NCBI GenBank assembly: GCA_041648735.1
Contig: JBAZOO010000001.1
Location: 108,526 to 172,525 of the forward strand
Direction of reading: 5' to 3'
Source of the DNA: JBAZOO01 sp041648735
Lineage (GTDB): Bacteria; Verrucomicrobiota; Lentisphaeria; Oligosphaerales; CAITYL01
DNA: 64,000 nucleotides
The position numbers and the translations under genes were made by a program. Within the stretch, counting starts at the first letter, position 1; every line of letters starts with the position of its first letter. Shown in pieces: positions 25,199 through 39,746 of this stretch. The notes under the pieces were generated by a model. It made no database searches. It worked only from the letters and a program-made list of their open reading frames with translations, and had not been told where the DNA came from.

Positions 25199-25813
25199 GT
25201 GCAACCCTCCGCCACCACCCCCGCCACCGTCGCCATCACGGACACCACCGCCAACCCCGCCCCCCTCGGCCTCATGGGCTTCGGCATGACCACCGTGCTG
25301 CTGAACCTGCACAACGCCTTCCCCCAGACCTTTGCGCTCGACAGCATGGTCCTCGCCATGGGCATCTGCTACGGCGGCATCGCCCAGGTCATCGCCGGCA
25401 TCCAGGAATGGAAGAAGGACAACACCTTCGGCGCCACCGCCTTCACCTCCTACGGCTTCTTCTGGCTCAGCCTGGTCGTGCTCCTGCTCCTGCCCAAGCT
25501 CGGCCTGGCGACGGCCACCGACCCCAGGACCGGCCTCGCCGCCTACCTCGCCATCTGGGGCCTGTTCACCGGCTTCATGTTCTTCGCCACCCTGAAAAGC
25601 AACAAGGCGCTCCAGGTCGTCTTCGCCACCCTGACCGTCCTCTTCTTCCTGCTCGCCCTCGGCGACGCCCTGGCGAACCCGGCCCTCAAGCGCCTCGCCG
25701 GCCTGGAAGGGCTCATCTGCGGCCTCGCCGCCATCTACCTCGCCATGGGGCAGGTGCTCAACGCCGCCCTGGGCCGCACCGTCCTCCCCCTGGGCGCCCC
25801 GCCTCGCGCTTGA
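25199..25813 (+). CDS. Acetate uptake transporter (GPR1/FUN34/YaaH, SatP family)
   Basis: A 204-aa six-helix membrane protein. The family signature NPAPLGLMGFG is at about 20-30, with GGIAQVIAGIQEWKKDNTFGATAF following. It imports acetate or succinate with protons. The start is uncertain: GTG 25199 is used here; a TTG at 25133 would add 22 unlikely residues, and the first ATG lies after the signature. No ribosome site is visible for either. Confidence 0.88.
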   Translation: MQPSATTPATVAITDTTANPAPLGLMGFGMTTVLLNLHNAFPQTFALDSMVLAMGICYGGIAQVIAGIQEWKKDNTFGATAFTSYGFFWLSLVVLLLLPKLGLATATDPRTGLAAYLAIWGLFTGFMFFATLKSNKALQVVFATLTVLFFLLALGDALANPALKRLAGLEGLICGLAAIYLAMGQVLNAALGRTVLPLGAPPRA

Positions 25814-25915
25814 CGCTCCAGATGATCGGCTGGATCTTGCCGCCGGCGGACCGGCCAGTGCAATGTGTCAAATGAGCCCTGCCTTAGCCTTGATGGCGAA
25901 GCCACCGCCCCCGGA

Positions 25916-26812
25916 ATGACCATGCACCTCCCCTTCGCCTCCTGGTTCCACCCGCCGCCCGCCGACCCCGCCCCCGCCCCCGCCAACCCCGCGGGCCGCC
26001 GCCCCGCCCTGGGCATCGTCGCCGGCCGCGGCCTCTATCCGCTCGAACTCGCCCGCGCCGCCCGCCGCGCCGGCGCCGCCCGCCTCGCGGTCATCGCCCT
26101 GGACGACGAGACCGACCCGGCCATCGCCGCCCTGGCCGACCACGTGGACCGCGTCCAGGTCGGCCAGCTCCGCAAAAGCATGGACTGCCTCCACCGCCAG
26201 CAAATCCAGGAAGTCATCTTCGCCGGCCAGGTCCGCCCCGGCCGGCTCTTCGGCGGCTTCCGCCCCGACCTCCTCGCCTTCCGCCTCCTCCTCGGCCTCA
26301 AGGAACGCAATGCCCACACCCTCTTCGGCGCCGTCGCCGACGCCTTCGAGCGCGACGGCTTCCGCGTCCTGCCCGCCACCACCTACATGGAGGACGCCCT
26401 CGCCGGCGAAGGCGTCCTCGGCCACCGCCGGCCGGGGCGCCGCCAATGGCGCGACATCGAGTTCGGCGCCCGCATCGCCCGGGAGATCAGCCGCCTCGAC
26501 ATCGGCCAGACCGTCGTCGTCAAGAAGGGCACCGTCCTTGCCGTCGAAGGGTTCGAGGGCACCGACCAGGCGATCCGCCGCGGCGGCGAACTTGGCCGCG
26601 GCCAGGTCACCGTCGTCAAGGTCGCCAAACCCGGCCACGACCTGCGCTTCGACGTGCCTTGCATCGGCACGGCCACCGTCGCCTCCCTCGTCGCCGCCGG
26701 TGCCCAGACCCTGGCGGTCCAGGCCGGCATGACCCTGTTCCTGGAAAAAGCCCAGACCCTCGCCGCCCTCGACGCCGCCGGCCTCTGCGTCGTCGGCATC
26801 CCCGTGCCCTGA
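25916..26812 (+). CDS. lpxI: UDP-2,3-diacylglucosamine diphosphatase LpxI
   Basis: A 298-aa protein of the DUF1009/LpxI family. LGIVAGRGLYPLE opens the N-terminal domain (about 32), and the C-terminal domain has the conserved VEGFEGTDQAIRRGG and VAKPGHDLRFDVPCIG motifs. It hydrolyses UDP-diacylglucosamine to lipid X in lipid A synthesis, so the host makes a lipid A-bearing outer membrane. The N-terminal 30 residues are Pro/Ala-rich and extra to the family. The start could be ATG 25916 or 25922. Confidence 0.92.
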   Translation: MTMHLPFASWFHPPPADPAPAPANPAGRRPALGIVAGRGLYPLELARAARRAGAARLAVIALDDETDPAIAALADHVDRVQVGQLRKSMDCLHRQQIQEVIFAGQVRPGRLFGGFRPDLLAFRLLLGLKERNAHTLFGAVADAFERDGFRVLPATTYMEDALAGEGVLGHRRPGRRQWRDIEFGARIAREISRLDIGQTVVVKKGTVLAVEGFEGTDQAIRRGGELGRGQVTVVKVAKPGHDLRFDVPCIGTATVASLVAAGAQTLAVQAGMTLFLEKAQTLAALDAAGLCVVGIPVP

Positions 26813-26887
26813 GCCGGGGAACGTTGACCGACAATCTTCGCCGTCCGACTGCTTGATTTCTCGCCGTCAACCGTGGTGCTTGTCCCC

Positions 26888-27700
26888 ATGCCCATCCCCA
26901 TCCCCTCCCTCGCCCAACGCTTCCAGCGCGCCCGCCTCCTCCTCGGCGCCGACGCCCTCGCGGCGCTGCACGCCGCCCGCGTCACCATCGTCGGCCTTGG
27001 CGGCGTCGGCGCCTATGCCGCCGAGGCGCTGGCCCGCGCCCCCGTCGGCCACCTCCGGCTGATCGACCCCGACACCGTCCAGCCCTCCAACCTCAACCGC
27101 CAGCTCCCCGCCCTGGCCTCGACCCTCGGCCGGCCCAAGGCCGAAGTCGTCGCCGAACGGCTGCGCGAGATCAATCCCGACGCCGAAATCGTCGCCCTCA
27201 CCCGCCGCTTCCACGCCGCCGCCGCCGCCGAACTGCTCGCCGGCCCCCCAGACCTGGTGGTTGATGCCATCGACAGCGTCGCCGACAAGATCGCCCTCAT
27301 CGCCTGGTGCGTCCACCACCACATCCCCCTCGTCGCCAGCATGGGCGCCGCCTGCAAGCTCGACCCGGCCCGCGTCCGCGCCGGCGACCTCGCCCACACC
27401 AGCGGCTGCCCCCTCGCCCGCGTTGTCCGCCGGGAACTCCGCGCCCAGGGCATCCACCGCGGCGTGCGCGTCGTCTTCTCCGACGAACCGGCCCGGCCCA
27501 ACCTCGAACTGCCCGAAAGCCCCGCCGAGGCCGAGGCCACCGCCACCACCGCCGCCGCCGGCAGCCGCCAGCCCATCATCAATGGCACCATCTCCTTCAT
27601 GCCCGGCCTTTTCGGCCTCCACTGCGCCGCCGAAGCCATCCACCTGCTCCTCGCCCGGCACGCCGCCGCCGGCGCCGCCGCCGCCCCCAGCCATGCCTGA
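26888..27700 (+). CDS. tcdA: tRNA threonylcarbamoyladenosine dehydratase (TcdA/CsdL-like)
   Basis: A 270-aa ThiF/E1-like protein. The nucleotide-binding GLGGVG is at 36-41, with SNLNRQ and DAIDSVADK following. SMGAACKLDP...DLAHTSGCPLARVVRRELR is characteristic of TcdA rather than ThiF or MoeB. It forms the cyclic ct6A base on tRNAs from t6A. The stop overlaps the dinB start by 8 bases. The C-terminus is Ala-rich. Confidence 0.9.
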   Translation: MPIPIPSLAQRFQRARLLLGADALAALHAARVTIVGLGGVGAYAAEALARAPVGHLRLIDPDTVQPSNLNRQLPALASTLGRPKAEVVAERLREINPDAEIVALTRRFHAAAAAELLAGPPDLVVDAIDSVADKIALIAWCVHHHIPLVASMGAACKLDPARVRAGDLAHTSGCPLARVVRRELRAQGIHRGVRVVFSDEPARPNLELPESPAEAEATATTAAAGSRQPIINGTISFMPGLFGLHCAAEAIHLLLARHAAAGAAAAPSHA

Positions 27701-28961
27701 ACCCGCCGCCGCCAACCACCCCCTGACCATCCTCCACCTCGACATGGACGCCTTCTTCGCCGCCGTCGAGGTGCGCGACAACCCCGCCCTGCGCGGCCAG
27801 CCGGTCATCGTCGGCGCCCCGCCCGACCAGCGCGGCGTCGTCGCCACCTGCTCCTACGAGGCCCGCAAATTCGGCGTCCACTCCGCCATGCCCTCCCGCA
27901 CCGCCTACAAGCTTTGCCCGCGGGGCGTCTTCCTCCCGCCGCGGCTGGAACGCTACGCCGCCGTCTCCCGCCAGATCTTCGCCGTGCTCGAATCCTTCAC
28001 CCCCATCGTCGAGCCAGTCTCCATCGACGAAGCCTTCCTCGACGTTTCCGGCGTGCTCCACCGCTGGCCCGACGCCGTGACGCTCGCCCGCGCCCTGAAA
28101 CGCGCCGTCCACGCCGCCACCGGCCTCACCGCCTCCGTCGGCATCGCCCCCAACCTGTTCCTCGCCAAGCTCGCCAGCGACCTGCAGAAGCCCGACGGCC
28201 TCACCGTCGTCCCCACCGAGCCCGACGCCATCCGCCGCTTCCTCGCCCCCCTCCCCGCCGGCAAGCTCTGGGGCGTCGGCAAAGTCACCGCCGCCACCCT
28301 CGCCGCCGCCGGCCTCCACACCATCGGCCAGATCCAGGACGCGCCGGCAACGCTCCTCGCCCGCCTCCTCGGCCCGGCCGCCGCCGCCCACCTCCACGAA
28401 CTCGCCAACGGCCGCGATTCGCGCCGCGTCGAGCCCGAAGCCGCCCCGGAAAAGAGCATCGCCAACGAACACACCTTCCCCGAAGACGTTGCGGACTCCG
28501 CAATCCTGCGCCAGACGATCCTGGAACTGGCCGAGAAGGTCGGCCGCCGCCTGCGCGCCAGCGGCCGCCAACCCCGGACGCTCCACCTCAAGATCCGCTT
28601 CACCGACTTCAAGACCATCACCCGCCAGACGCCGCTGCGCCCCCCGGCCACCAGCGACCGCGACCTGATCCGCCACGCCCTCGGCCTCTGGGAACGCCAA
28701 GCCCTCGCCGGCCGCCCCATCCGCCTCCTCGGCGTCGGCGTCACCCTCGCCCCAGCTTCCGCCGGAACCCAGCCGCTCCTCTTCGACCTGGACGCTGCCC
28801 CGCCCGCCCGGCCCGCCGCCAAAGTTGCGGACTCCGCAACCCGCGGCCCCGACGCCGCCAGCCGCCTCGACGCCGCCGTTGACGAACTCCGCCAGCGCTA
28901 CGGCCGCCACATCCTCAGGCGCGGCGCCGGCCGCCCCGCCGCCGACACCCCCACCCCCTGA
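27693..28961 (+). CDS. dinB: DNA polymerase IV (Y-family)
   Basis: A 422-aa Y-family polymerase. Catalytic residues are D17/D19 in LDMDAFFAAVE and D112-E113 in SIDEAFLDV, with SYEARKFGV in the fingers and VGIAPNLFLAKLASDLQKPDG in the palm. The C-terminal little-finger domain is present, followed by about 60 Pro/Ala-rich residues without a clear beta-clamp motif (QPLLFDL near 375 could serve). The start overlaps tcdA. No LexA-type site was recognised. Confidence 0.95.
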   Translation: MPEPAAANHPLTILHLDMDAFFAAVEVRDNPALRGQPVIVGAPPDQRGVVATCSYEARKFGVHSAMPSRTAYKLCPRGVFLPPRLERYAAVSRQIFAVLESFTPIVEPVSIDEAFLDVSGVLHRWPDAVTLARALKRAVHAATGLTASVGIAPNLFLAKLASDLQKPDGLTVVPTEPDAIRRFLAPLPAGKLWGVGKVTAATLAAAGLHTIGQIQDAPATLLARLLGPAAAAHLHELANGRDSRRVEPEAAPEKSIANEHTFPEDVADSAILRQTILELAEKVGRRLRASGRQPRTLHLKIRFTDFKTITRQTPLRPPATSDRDLIRHALGLWERQALAGRPIRLLGVGVTLAPASAGTQPLLFDLDAAPPARPAAKVADSATRGPDAASRLDAAVDELRQRYGRHILRRGAGRPAADTPTP

Positions 28962-28973
28962 CCAGTCCCCGCC

Positions 28974-29495
28974 TCAATCGCCGCTGGCCCCGCCCGCCGC
29001 CCCGGCCTTGGCAGAGGAGTAATGCTCCGGGTAATAATGGATCGTCCGCCCCGGCAGCGGCGGCCGGCATAGCTCGACGCCGGACTCGGCGCAGAACTGC
29101 TCCGCCAAGGTGTCGTGGTAGTCGGAGCAGACCACGATCCGGCGGATGCCGGCGGCGATCAGCGCCTTGGTGCAATGGGTGCAGGGCATGTTGGTGATGT
29201 AGGCGGTGGCCCCCTCCAGGGTCACGCCGTGGCGCGTCGCCTGGCACAAGGCGTTGATCTCCGCGTGGTTGGTGCGGATGCAATGGTTGTTGACCACCAG
29301 GCAGCCGGCCTCGTCGCAATGCGGTGCCCGCGGCAGGGAGCCGTTGTAGCCGGTGGCCAGCACGAAGCGCTCCTTGACCAGCACGCAGCCACAGTGCATC
29401 CGCGGGCAGGTGGAGCGCTCGGAGGCGAGCATGGCCAGCTTGAGGAAATATTCGTCCCACGAGGGGCGGCGCGGCGGCGGCGGTTTCGGATCCAT
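28974..29495 (-). CDS. dCMP/deoxycytidylate deaminase family protein
   Basis: A 173-aa zinc deaminase. H77-A-E79 in TNHAEIN and C105/C108 in MPCTHCTK are the zinc and proton-transfer residues, and HCGCVLV...NGSLPRAPHC matches ComEB/dCMP deaminases. It would supply dUMP for thymidylate synthesis. Convergent with dinB, 12 bases between stops. Start at MDPKPPP; the reading frame continues upstream only through the tRNA gene. Confidence 0.9.
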   Translation of the reverse strand: MDPKPPPPRRPSWDEYFLKLAMLASERSTCPRMHCGCVLVKERFVLATGYNGSLPRAPHCDEAGCLVVNNHCIRTNHAEINALCQATRHGVTLEGATAYITNMPCTHCTKALIAAGIRRIVVCSDYHDTLAEQFCAESGVELCRPPLPGRTIHYYPEHYSSAKAGAAGGASGD

Positions 29496-29551
29496 GGCAG
29501 GCGCCCTCCAGGCTCGCGGCGATCCGTCCATTTCCTGGCCAGGGGGGAAGA

Positions 29552-29627
29552 TGGAGCCAGCAGCCGGATTCGAACCGGCGACCGCCTGATTACAAATCAA
29601 GTGCTCTACCAACTGAGCTATGCTGGC
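29552..29627 (-). tRNA. tRNA-Thr (UGU anticodon), CCA encoded
   Basis: A complete cloverleaf on the minus strand. The 7-bp acceptor stem is GCCAGCA/TGCTGGC, the D arm GCTC..GAGC, the anticodon stem CTTGA/TCAGG with loop TTTGTAA (anticodon TGT), and the T arm GCCGG-TTCGAAT-CCGGC. The 3' CCA is encoded at 29554-29552. Confidence 0.95.
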
Positions 29628-29686
29628 CTCCGCGGTGCCCCGCCGGGCGGCGGACAATGTAATCGCCCCGCCGCGTTTGGCCAGTT

Positions 29687-30283
29687 TCACAGGGCGCCCT
29701 TGGTCGAGGGGATGCCGGGGCAGCGCGGCTCGGCGGCGACCGCCTGGTCCAGGGCCCGGCCGAACGCCTTGAACGCCGCCTCGAAGATGTGGTGCATCTC
29801 CTCCCCGGCCAGCAGGTCGAGGTGCAGGGTCAGCCCCGCGGTGTTGACCAGGGCCTGGAAGAATTCGCGGAAGAGCCGCGGGTCCACGCCGCCGACCGGC
29901 AGGCCGCCGGGCCGCGGCACGCGGAAGCCGAGATACGGGCGGCCGGAAAGGTCGAGCACCACCCGGGCCAGCGCCTCGTCCATCGGCACGAAGGCAGTGC
30001 CGAAGCGGCGGATGCCCGCCTTGTCGCCCACCGCCTCGCGCAGCGCCTGGCCGAGCACGAGCCCGAGATCCTCCAAGGTGTGGTGCGCATCGATCTCCAG
30101 GTCGCCCGTCGCCCGCACCTCCAGGTCGAAGAAGCCATGCTTGGCAAAGGCCGTCAGCATGTGGTCCATGAACGGCACCCCGGTCTTGACCGCCGCCCGG
30201 CCACTGCCGTCGAGGACCAGCTTCACCGTGATGTCGGTCTCGCGGGTGGTGCGGCTGACGGTGGCCTGGCGCAGGGTGGTCAT
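29687..30283 (-). CDS. hisB: Imidazoleglycerol-phosphate dehydratase
   Basis: A 198-aa enzyme with the two metal-binding motifs DAHHTLEDLG and EMHHIFEAAF and the conserved FMDHML. It catalyses the sixth step of histidine synthesis. AAGGA lies about 9 bases before the ATG. It is monofunctional (no phosphatase domain) and no other his genes are adjacent. Confidence 0.96.
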   Translation of the reverse strand: MTTLRQATVSRTTRETDITVKLVLDGSGRAAVKTGVPFMDHMLTAFAKHGFFDLEVRATGDLEIDAHHTLEDLGLVLGQALREAVGDKAGIRRFGTAFVPMDEALARVVLDLSGRPYLGFRVPRPGGLPVGGVDPRLFREFFQALVNTAGLTLHLDLLAGEEMHHIFEAAFKAFGRALDQAVAAEPRCPGIPSTKGAL

Positions 30284-30599
30284 GGGCGGAGTTCCTTGTG
30301 CGGGGGCGTGGCCAGTGGCCGGAAACGGCCACGGACAGTTCATTCAGACTGTAACCGCCCCCGCCCCCCGCGCAAGTGGGGGGCGCCTTCGCCCCAGCCC
30401 TCCAGGCGGCCGCGCTTTTCCCCCGTCCCTGGTCCGCCGCCAGTTCCTTTTTTCACCGCGGCGGCGCGGAGACCGCGGAGAGTTTCCAGTTTCCAGCCCC
30501 GCCCGCCCCAGTTGCGGGAACGAGCTGGCGGCAATACATTCCTGCCTTTTGCGGATTCCGCAGCCGCAAAAATCCAGAACCACAAAGGATCAATTCCGC
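30284..30599. other. Intergenic region between divergent hisB and the GntR/LacI regulator
   Basis: GC-rich sequence with no supported gene. It includes CGCGGCGGCGCGGAGACCGCGGAGAG and the short AGTTTCCAGTTTCCAG motif (30480) that also precedes gmd and the SDR. Ends in AAAGGAT, a weak ribosome site for the regulator. Confidence 0.5.
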
Positions 30600-31730
30600 A
30601 TGACCAGAGTCCGCCCGAGCGCCGACTGGAACGCCATGGCCGTGGCCAGCCCGACCCTGTGCCGGGCCCTGAAATGGCGGCTGGCCCAAGGTGAAATCCT
30701 CGGCCGCCACCTGCACGCCGGCAACCGCTTCCCCGCCATCCGCGCGCTGGCGGCCAAATACGGCGCCAGCCGCTCCACGGTGATGCGGGCGGTGGAGGAG
30801 CTGGTGGCGGAGGGGGTGCTGGAGACGCGGCGCCGCCAGGGGATGTTCGTCCTCGACCCGGCCCGCTGCAAGCCCTACCGGCGCAGCAGCCATTTCGTGA
30901 GCGTCATCGTGCCGGCGGCGCGCCCCTATTACCAGCCGATTGTCCGCGGCATCGAGGAAACTCTCAACCGCCACCACTATTACCTGCTGGTGAAAAGCCT
31001 GGACTGCACCTACAAGGGGTTCGCCGACTGCGTGCGGGAGGCCGCGGAGGTGCTGAAGGTCGCCGGCCTGATCGTCGCCATCCCCAAGCCCAGCCGCACC
31101 GAGGCGCTGTTCGCCCAGTTGGAAAGCCTGGCCATCCCGGTCATCCTCCTGGAATGCGAACACCCCCGCTTCAGCTCGGTGACGGTTGACGAGCAGCACG
31201 GCTTCGCCGAAGCCACCCGCCACCTGATTGACCTTGGCCACCGGGAGCTGGCCTATCTCGGCCCCGACCCGCGGGAGGCGCCCCAGCGCCACGCCGGCTT
31301 CGTCCGCACCCTCACGGAACACGGCCTCCCCTACCTCCCCCACCGCAACTGCATCGAGCCGCTGGCCAGCGCCGGCCAGGGCTGGTCCGACCATGCCTAC
31401 CGCCTGATTTGCGACGAGGGGGTCACCGCCTTCGCCTGCTACAACGACGACTACGCGGCGCGCCTCGTCCGCCATCTCGCCGCCCGCGGGGTGAAAGTGC
31501 CGCGGGACGTGTCGGTGACCGGCTGCGACAACCTCAAGAGCCTCCACCCCGGCGGCCTGCCCCTGACCACCATCGACCCCCAGGCGGACGAACTCGGCCG
31601 GCGCGCCACCGCCAAGCTCCTCCGCCGGCTCCACTGCGCCGGCGCCGCCGGCGAGGCCGCCCTCGAACACGCCAGCCTCACCCCCAAGCTCATCCCGGGC
31701 CGCTCCACCGCCCCCCCACGCCGGGACTGA
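30600..31730 (+). CDS. GntR-HTH/LacI-type sensor transcriptional regulator
   Basis: A 376-aa protein. The N-terminus (about 15-80) is a GntR winged helix (RFPAIRALAAKYGASRSTVMRAVEELVAEGVLETRRRQGMFV). Residues 100-365 form a periplasmic-binding-protein-like sensor as in LacI/AraR (TVDEQHGFAEATRHLIDLGHRELAYLG, VSVTGCDN). Regulators of this AraR-like architecture answer to sugars. No target gene is adjacent; the next gene is a histidine kinase, so it probably acts on its own region or at a distance. Confidence 0.88.
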   Translation: MTRVRPSADWNAMAVASPTLCRALKWRLAQGEILGRHLHAGNRFPAIRALAAKYGASRSTVMRAVEELVAEGVLETRRRQGMFVLDPARCKPYRRSSHFVSVIVPAARPYYQPIVRGIEETLNRHHYYLLVKSLDCTYKGFADCVREAAEVLKVAGLIVAIPKPSRTEALFAQLESLAIPVILLECEHPRFSSVTVDEQHGFAEATRHLIDLGHRELAYLGPDPREAPQRHAGFVRTLTEHGLPYLPHRNCIEPLASAGQGWSDHAYRLICDEGVTAFACYNDDYAARLVRHLAARGVKVPRDVSVTGCDNLKSLHPGGLPLTTIDPQADELGRRATAKLLRRLHCAGAAGEAALEHASLTPKLIPGRSTAPPRRD

Positions 31731-31815
31731 CCCACCACCCGGCGGCGCGCCAAAACCGATTCCCGGCGTATGGTACGGATGGGATCGCCCCCCTGCCCGC
31801 GCCCGAGGATGCGCC

Positions 31816-34626
<2,811 letters not shown>

Positions 34627-34783
34627 CGCCCCCGCTGGAGTTCACGGCGGGGGACAACAACCTGGGGCGTTGCTCCGCGCCTTCAGCGCTCCGATCCACC
34701 GAACCTGCATGGCACATCGCGGCGGGCATCCTATATTGTCCGGTTCATCCCGTGCCCAGGAACGACCCGGAGTTGGTGCTGTC

Positions 34784-37489
<2,706 letters not shown>

Positions 37490-37600
37490 GGCGGGGCGGT
37501 GGGATAGTAGGGGCCGGCCACGGCAGGATTTGACCGCCTGGACGGGATGGGTGGCTTTGCCGTTGCCAAGCCAGGGGATGGTCATGCCCCGGCGCGGCGT

Positions 37601-38446
37601 TCAGGGTTCCAGGCGGGCGACGACGCCGGCGAGGAGGGCGCTGAGGCGGGGGGCGGCGGCCGCCGCCGCCGCGAGGATTTCGGCGTGGGTCGCGGCGGCG
37701 TAGGCGGCGGGGTCGTTGCTGTTGGTGAGCACGGAGAGGGCGAGCACGCGCAGGCCGGCATGGACGGCGGTGATGGTCTCGGGGACGGTGGACATGCCGA
37801 CGGCGTCGGCGCCGAGGAGGCGCAGGGCGCGGGTTTCCGCGGCCGTTTCCAGGCTGGGGCCGGCGACGCAGGCGTAGACGCCCTCGTGGAGGCGGAGCCC
37901 GGCGGCGGCGGCGGTGGCGCGCGCCAGTTCGCCCAGGGCGCGGCTGTAGGGTTCCGCCAGGGCGGGGAAGCGGGGGCCCCAGCGCTCGGGGTTGGGGCCG
38001 GCCAACGGGTTCTGGCCGGTCAGGTTGAGGTGGTCGCGGAGCAGCATCAGTTCGCCGGGGCGCCAGGCCGGGTTGAGGCTGCCGGCGGCATTGGTGAGCA
38101 GCAGGTTGCGCACGCCGAGGGCGGCGAGGACGCGGATGGGGAAGGCGATTTCCCGGGCCGTGTAGCCTTCGTAGAGGTGGAAGCGCCCCTGAAGCACCAG
38201 CAGGGGGCGCCCCTGCCATTCGCCGTGGAGCAGCCGGCCGCGGTGCCCTTCGACGGTGGCGACGGGATGGTGCGGGATTTCCGCGTAGTCGAGCGCGGCG
38301 GCGGCGGGCAGGGCCTCGGCGAGGTCGCCCAGCCCCGAGCCGAGGACCAGCGCCGTGGTGGCGCACGGGGCGAGCCGGGCCCGCACGGTTGCCGCCGCCG
38401 CTTCGACTTGCCGCAGCATTTCCGCCGCCGTGTCCAGCATGGGCAT
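37601..38446 (-). CDS. Purine nucleoside phosphorylase (trimeric, PunA type)
   Basis: A 281-aa enzyme with VLGSGLGDLAE (about 34) for phosphate binding, GRFHLYEGY, TNAAGSLNP, and GPSLETAAETRALRLLGADAVGMSTVPE. TNSNDPA gives the purine-binding residue. It splits purine nucleosides with phosphate in salvage; MTA phosphorylase is less likely given the EGYTAREIAFPIRVL context. Lies 85 bases after coaX on the same strand; that gap holds a 9-bp repeat. Confidence 0.93.
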   Translation of the reverse strand: MPMLDTAAEMLRQVEAAAATVRARLAPCATTALVLGSGLGDLAEALPAAAALDYAEIPHHPVATVEGHRGRLLHGEWQGRPLLVLQGRFHLYEGYTAREIAFPIRVLAALGVRNLLLTNAAGSLNPAWRPGELMLLRDHLNLTGQNPLAGPNPERWGPRFPALAEPYSRALGELARATAAAAGLRLHEGVYACVAGPSLETAAETRALRLLGADAVGMSTVPETITAVHAGLRVLALSVLTNSNDPAAYAAATHAEILAAAAAAAPRLSALLAGVVARLEP

Positions 38447-38474
38447 GGGGTCGCTCCCGAATTTCCGATTGCCG

Positions 38475-38528
38475 AATGAGTCCGATGAGTCCGACGAGTC
38501 CGATCCGTCCGATCCGTCCGATGAGTCC
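38475..38528. repeat. 9-bp tandem repeat, 6 units (GATGAGTCC type)
   Basis: Units AATGAGTCC, GATGAGTCC, GACGAGTCC, GATCCGTCC, GATCCGTCC, GATGAGTCC between the coaX stop and the phosphorylase start. The period and core resemble the CATGAGTCC minisatellite at 20545. Confidence 0.85.
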
Positions 38529-38531
38529 AAT

Positions 38532-39290
38532 TCAAATCCTGGGGTCGTGCCGGAAATGGAGCTGGGCGGCGATCTGGGCGATGCCGCGGAGGGTGAACGG
38601 TTCCGGGGCCGGGCGCAGCCAGGGCAGGGCGGCGCGGAAGAAGGGGGCGTCGCCGCCGGTGGCGAGCACGGGGCAGTCGGGGGCGCCCAGTTCGCGGCGC
38701 ATGGCGTCGAGGACGTGCTGGATGGCGCCGACGGCGGCGAGGTCGGTGCCGGCGAGGATGGCTTCGGTGGTGCAGGTGCCGAGGGCGTGGGGGATGGTGT
38801 CGGCCATGGGCACATCGGGGAGCTGGCCGGTGTGGCGGTGGAGTGCCAGGCGCAGGAGTCGGCGGCCGGGGAGGATGGCGCCGCCGCGGAAACGGCGGGC
38901 TGCGTCAATGGCCACGGAGCTGAGGGCGGTGCCGCAGTCGAGGACGATCACCGGCGGCGCCACGAGCGTCAGGGCCGCCACGGCGTTGGCCAGGCGGTCG
39001 GCGCCAAGGGTGCGGGGAGCGACCTGGGAGAAATCGAGGCCGGGCAGCAGTTCGGCGGTGATGAAGCGGAACTCGCGGTCCGGCCAGGCCCGGCGGAGGG
39101 CGGCGGCCGCGTCGGGCACGACGCAGGCGGCGACCACGGGGCGGCGCGGGTCGCCGGCCAGGCCGGGGACGGCGTCCGGCGCCTTCAGCAGCCGGGCGGT
39201 CTCGATCCGCACCACGGCCTCCGGCGTCAGGCCGGCGGCGGCGATCTGGGTGTGGGTGTTGCCGATGTTGAGCAGCAGCGGCCGGGACAT
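38532..39290 (-). CDS. coaX: Type III pantothenate kinase
   Basis: A 252-aa ASKHA-fold kinase. LLLNIGNTHTQ at the N-terminus, LGADRLANAVAA, VIVLDCGTALSS and GGAILPGRRLL are the type III signatures. Note NIGNT where DxGNT is usual: the first catalytic Asp appears as Asn (N8). It catalyses the first step of CoA synthesis. AAGGGA precedes the ATG. Confidence 0.92.
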   Translation of the reverse strand: MSRPLLLNIGNTHTQIAAAGLTPEAVVRIETARLLKAPDAVPGLAGDPRRPVVAACVVPDAAAALRRAWPDREFRFITAELLPGLDFSQVAPRTLGADRLANAVAALTLVAPPVIVLDCGTALSSVAIDAARRFRGGAILPGRRLLRLALHRHTGQLPDVPMADTIPHALGTCTTEAILAGTDLAAVGAIQHVLDAMRRELGAPDCPVLATGGDAPFFRAALPWLRPAPEPFTLRGIAQIAAQLHFRHDPRI

Positions 39291-39380
39291 GCCATTCCCT
39301 TCGGGGGGGATGAGGGGTTGACTTTGGACAGCCAATAGTATAGTTCCTGCCGGATGTCAAGATGGAAGGGCAATGGCGGA

Positions 39381-39746
39381 ATGGCTTCCGGCGACGGCAG
39401 TTTCGAATGCAGCGGCTGCGGCACCTGCTGCCGCTGGCCCGGCCAGGTGCGGGTCAGCGCGGCGGAGATTGACCGGATCGCCGCCTTCCTGGGGCTGCCG
39501 GTGCGGGAGTTCATCGCGGAATGGACGGCGCTGACCAGCGACCGGCGCGGGCTGACGCTGGGCGAACGGGAAGACGGCGCCTGCGCCTTCCTCAGCGGCG
39601 ACAACCGCTGCCGCCTCCAGGCGGCCAAGCCGCAACAGTGCCAGGATTTCCCCTTGCGCTGGAACTTCCCCGGCTGGGAGCGGCTGTGCCAGGGGCGCAA
39701 GGCGGGGACCTGCCGTCCAGGCCGTCCCTCGCCGGGCGGGAGCTGA
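39381..39746 (+). CDS. YkgJ-type cysteine-cluster protein
   Basis: A 121-aa protein with CSGCGTCC near the N-terminus and later cysteines in GACAFL, NRCRLQ, PQQCQDFPLRW and RLC, the Fe-S/zinc-binding pattern of the UPF0153/YkgJ family (CxxCxxCC...). Function is not defined. GGAAGGG is about 10 bases before ATG 39381; ATG 39354 is an alternative with no ribosome site. TATAGT at 39339 may be a -10 box. Confidence 0.82.
   Translation: MASGDGSFECSGCGTCCRWPGQVRVSAAEIDRIAAFLGLPVREFIAEWTALTSDRRGLTLGEREDGACAFLSGDNRCRLQAAKPQQCQDFPLRWNFPGWERLCQGRKAGTCRPGRPSPGGS

Noticed and set aside
34732..34737. TATATT as a valS -10 box
   Set aside because: No acceptable -35 at 15-19 bases; position plausible but unsupported.
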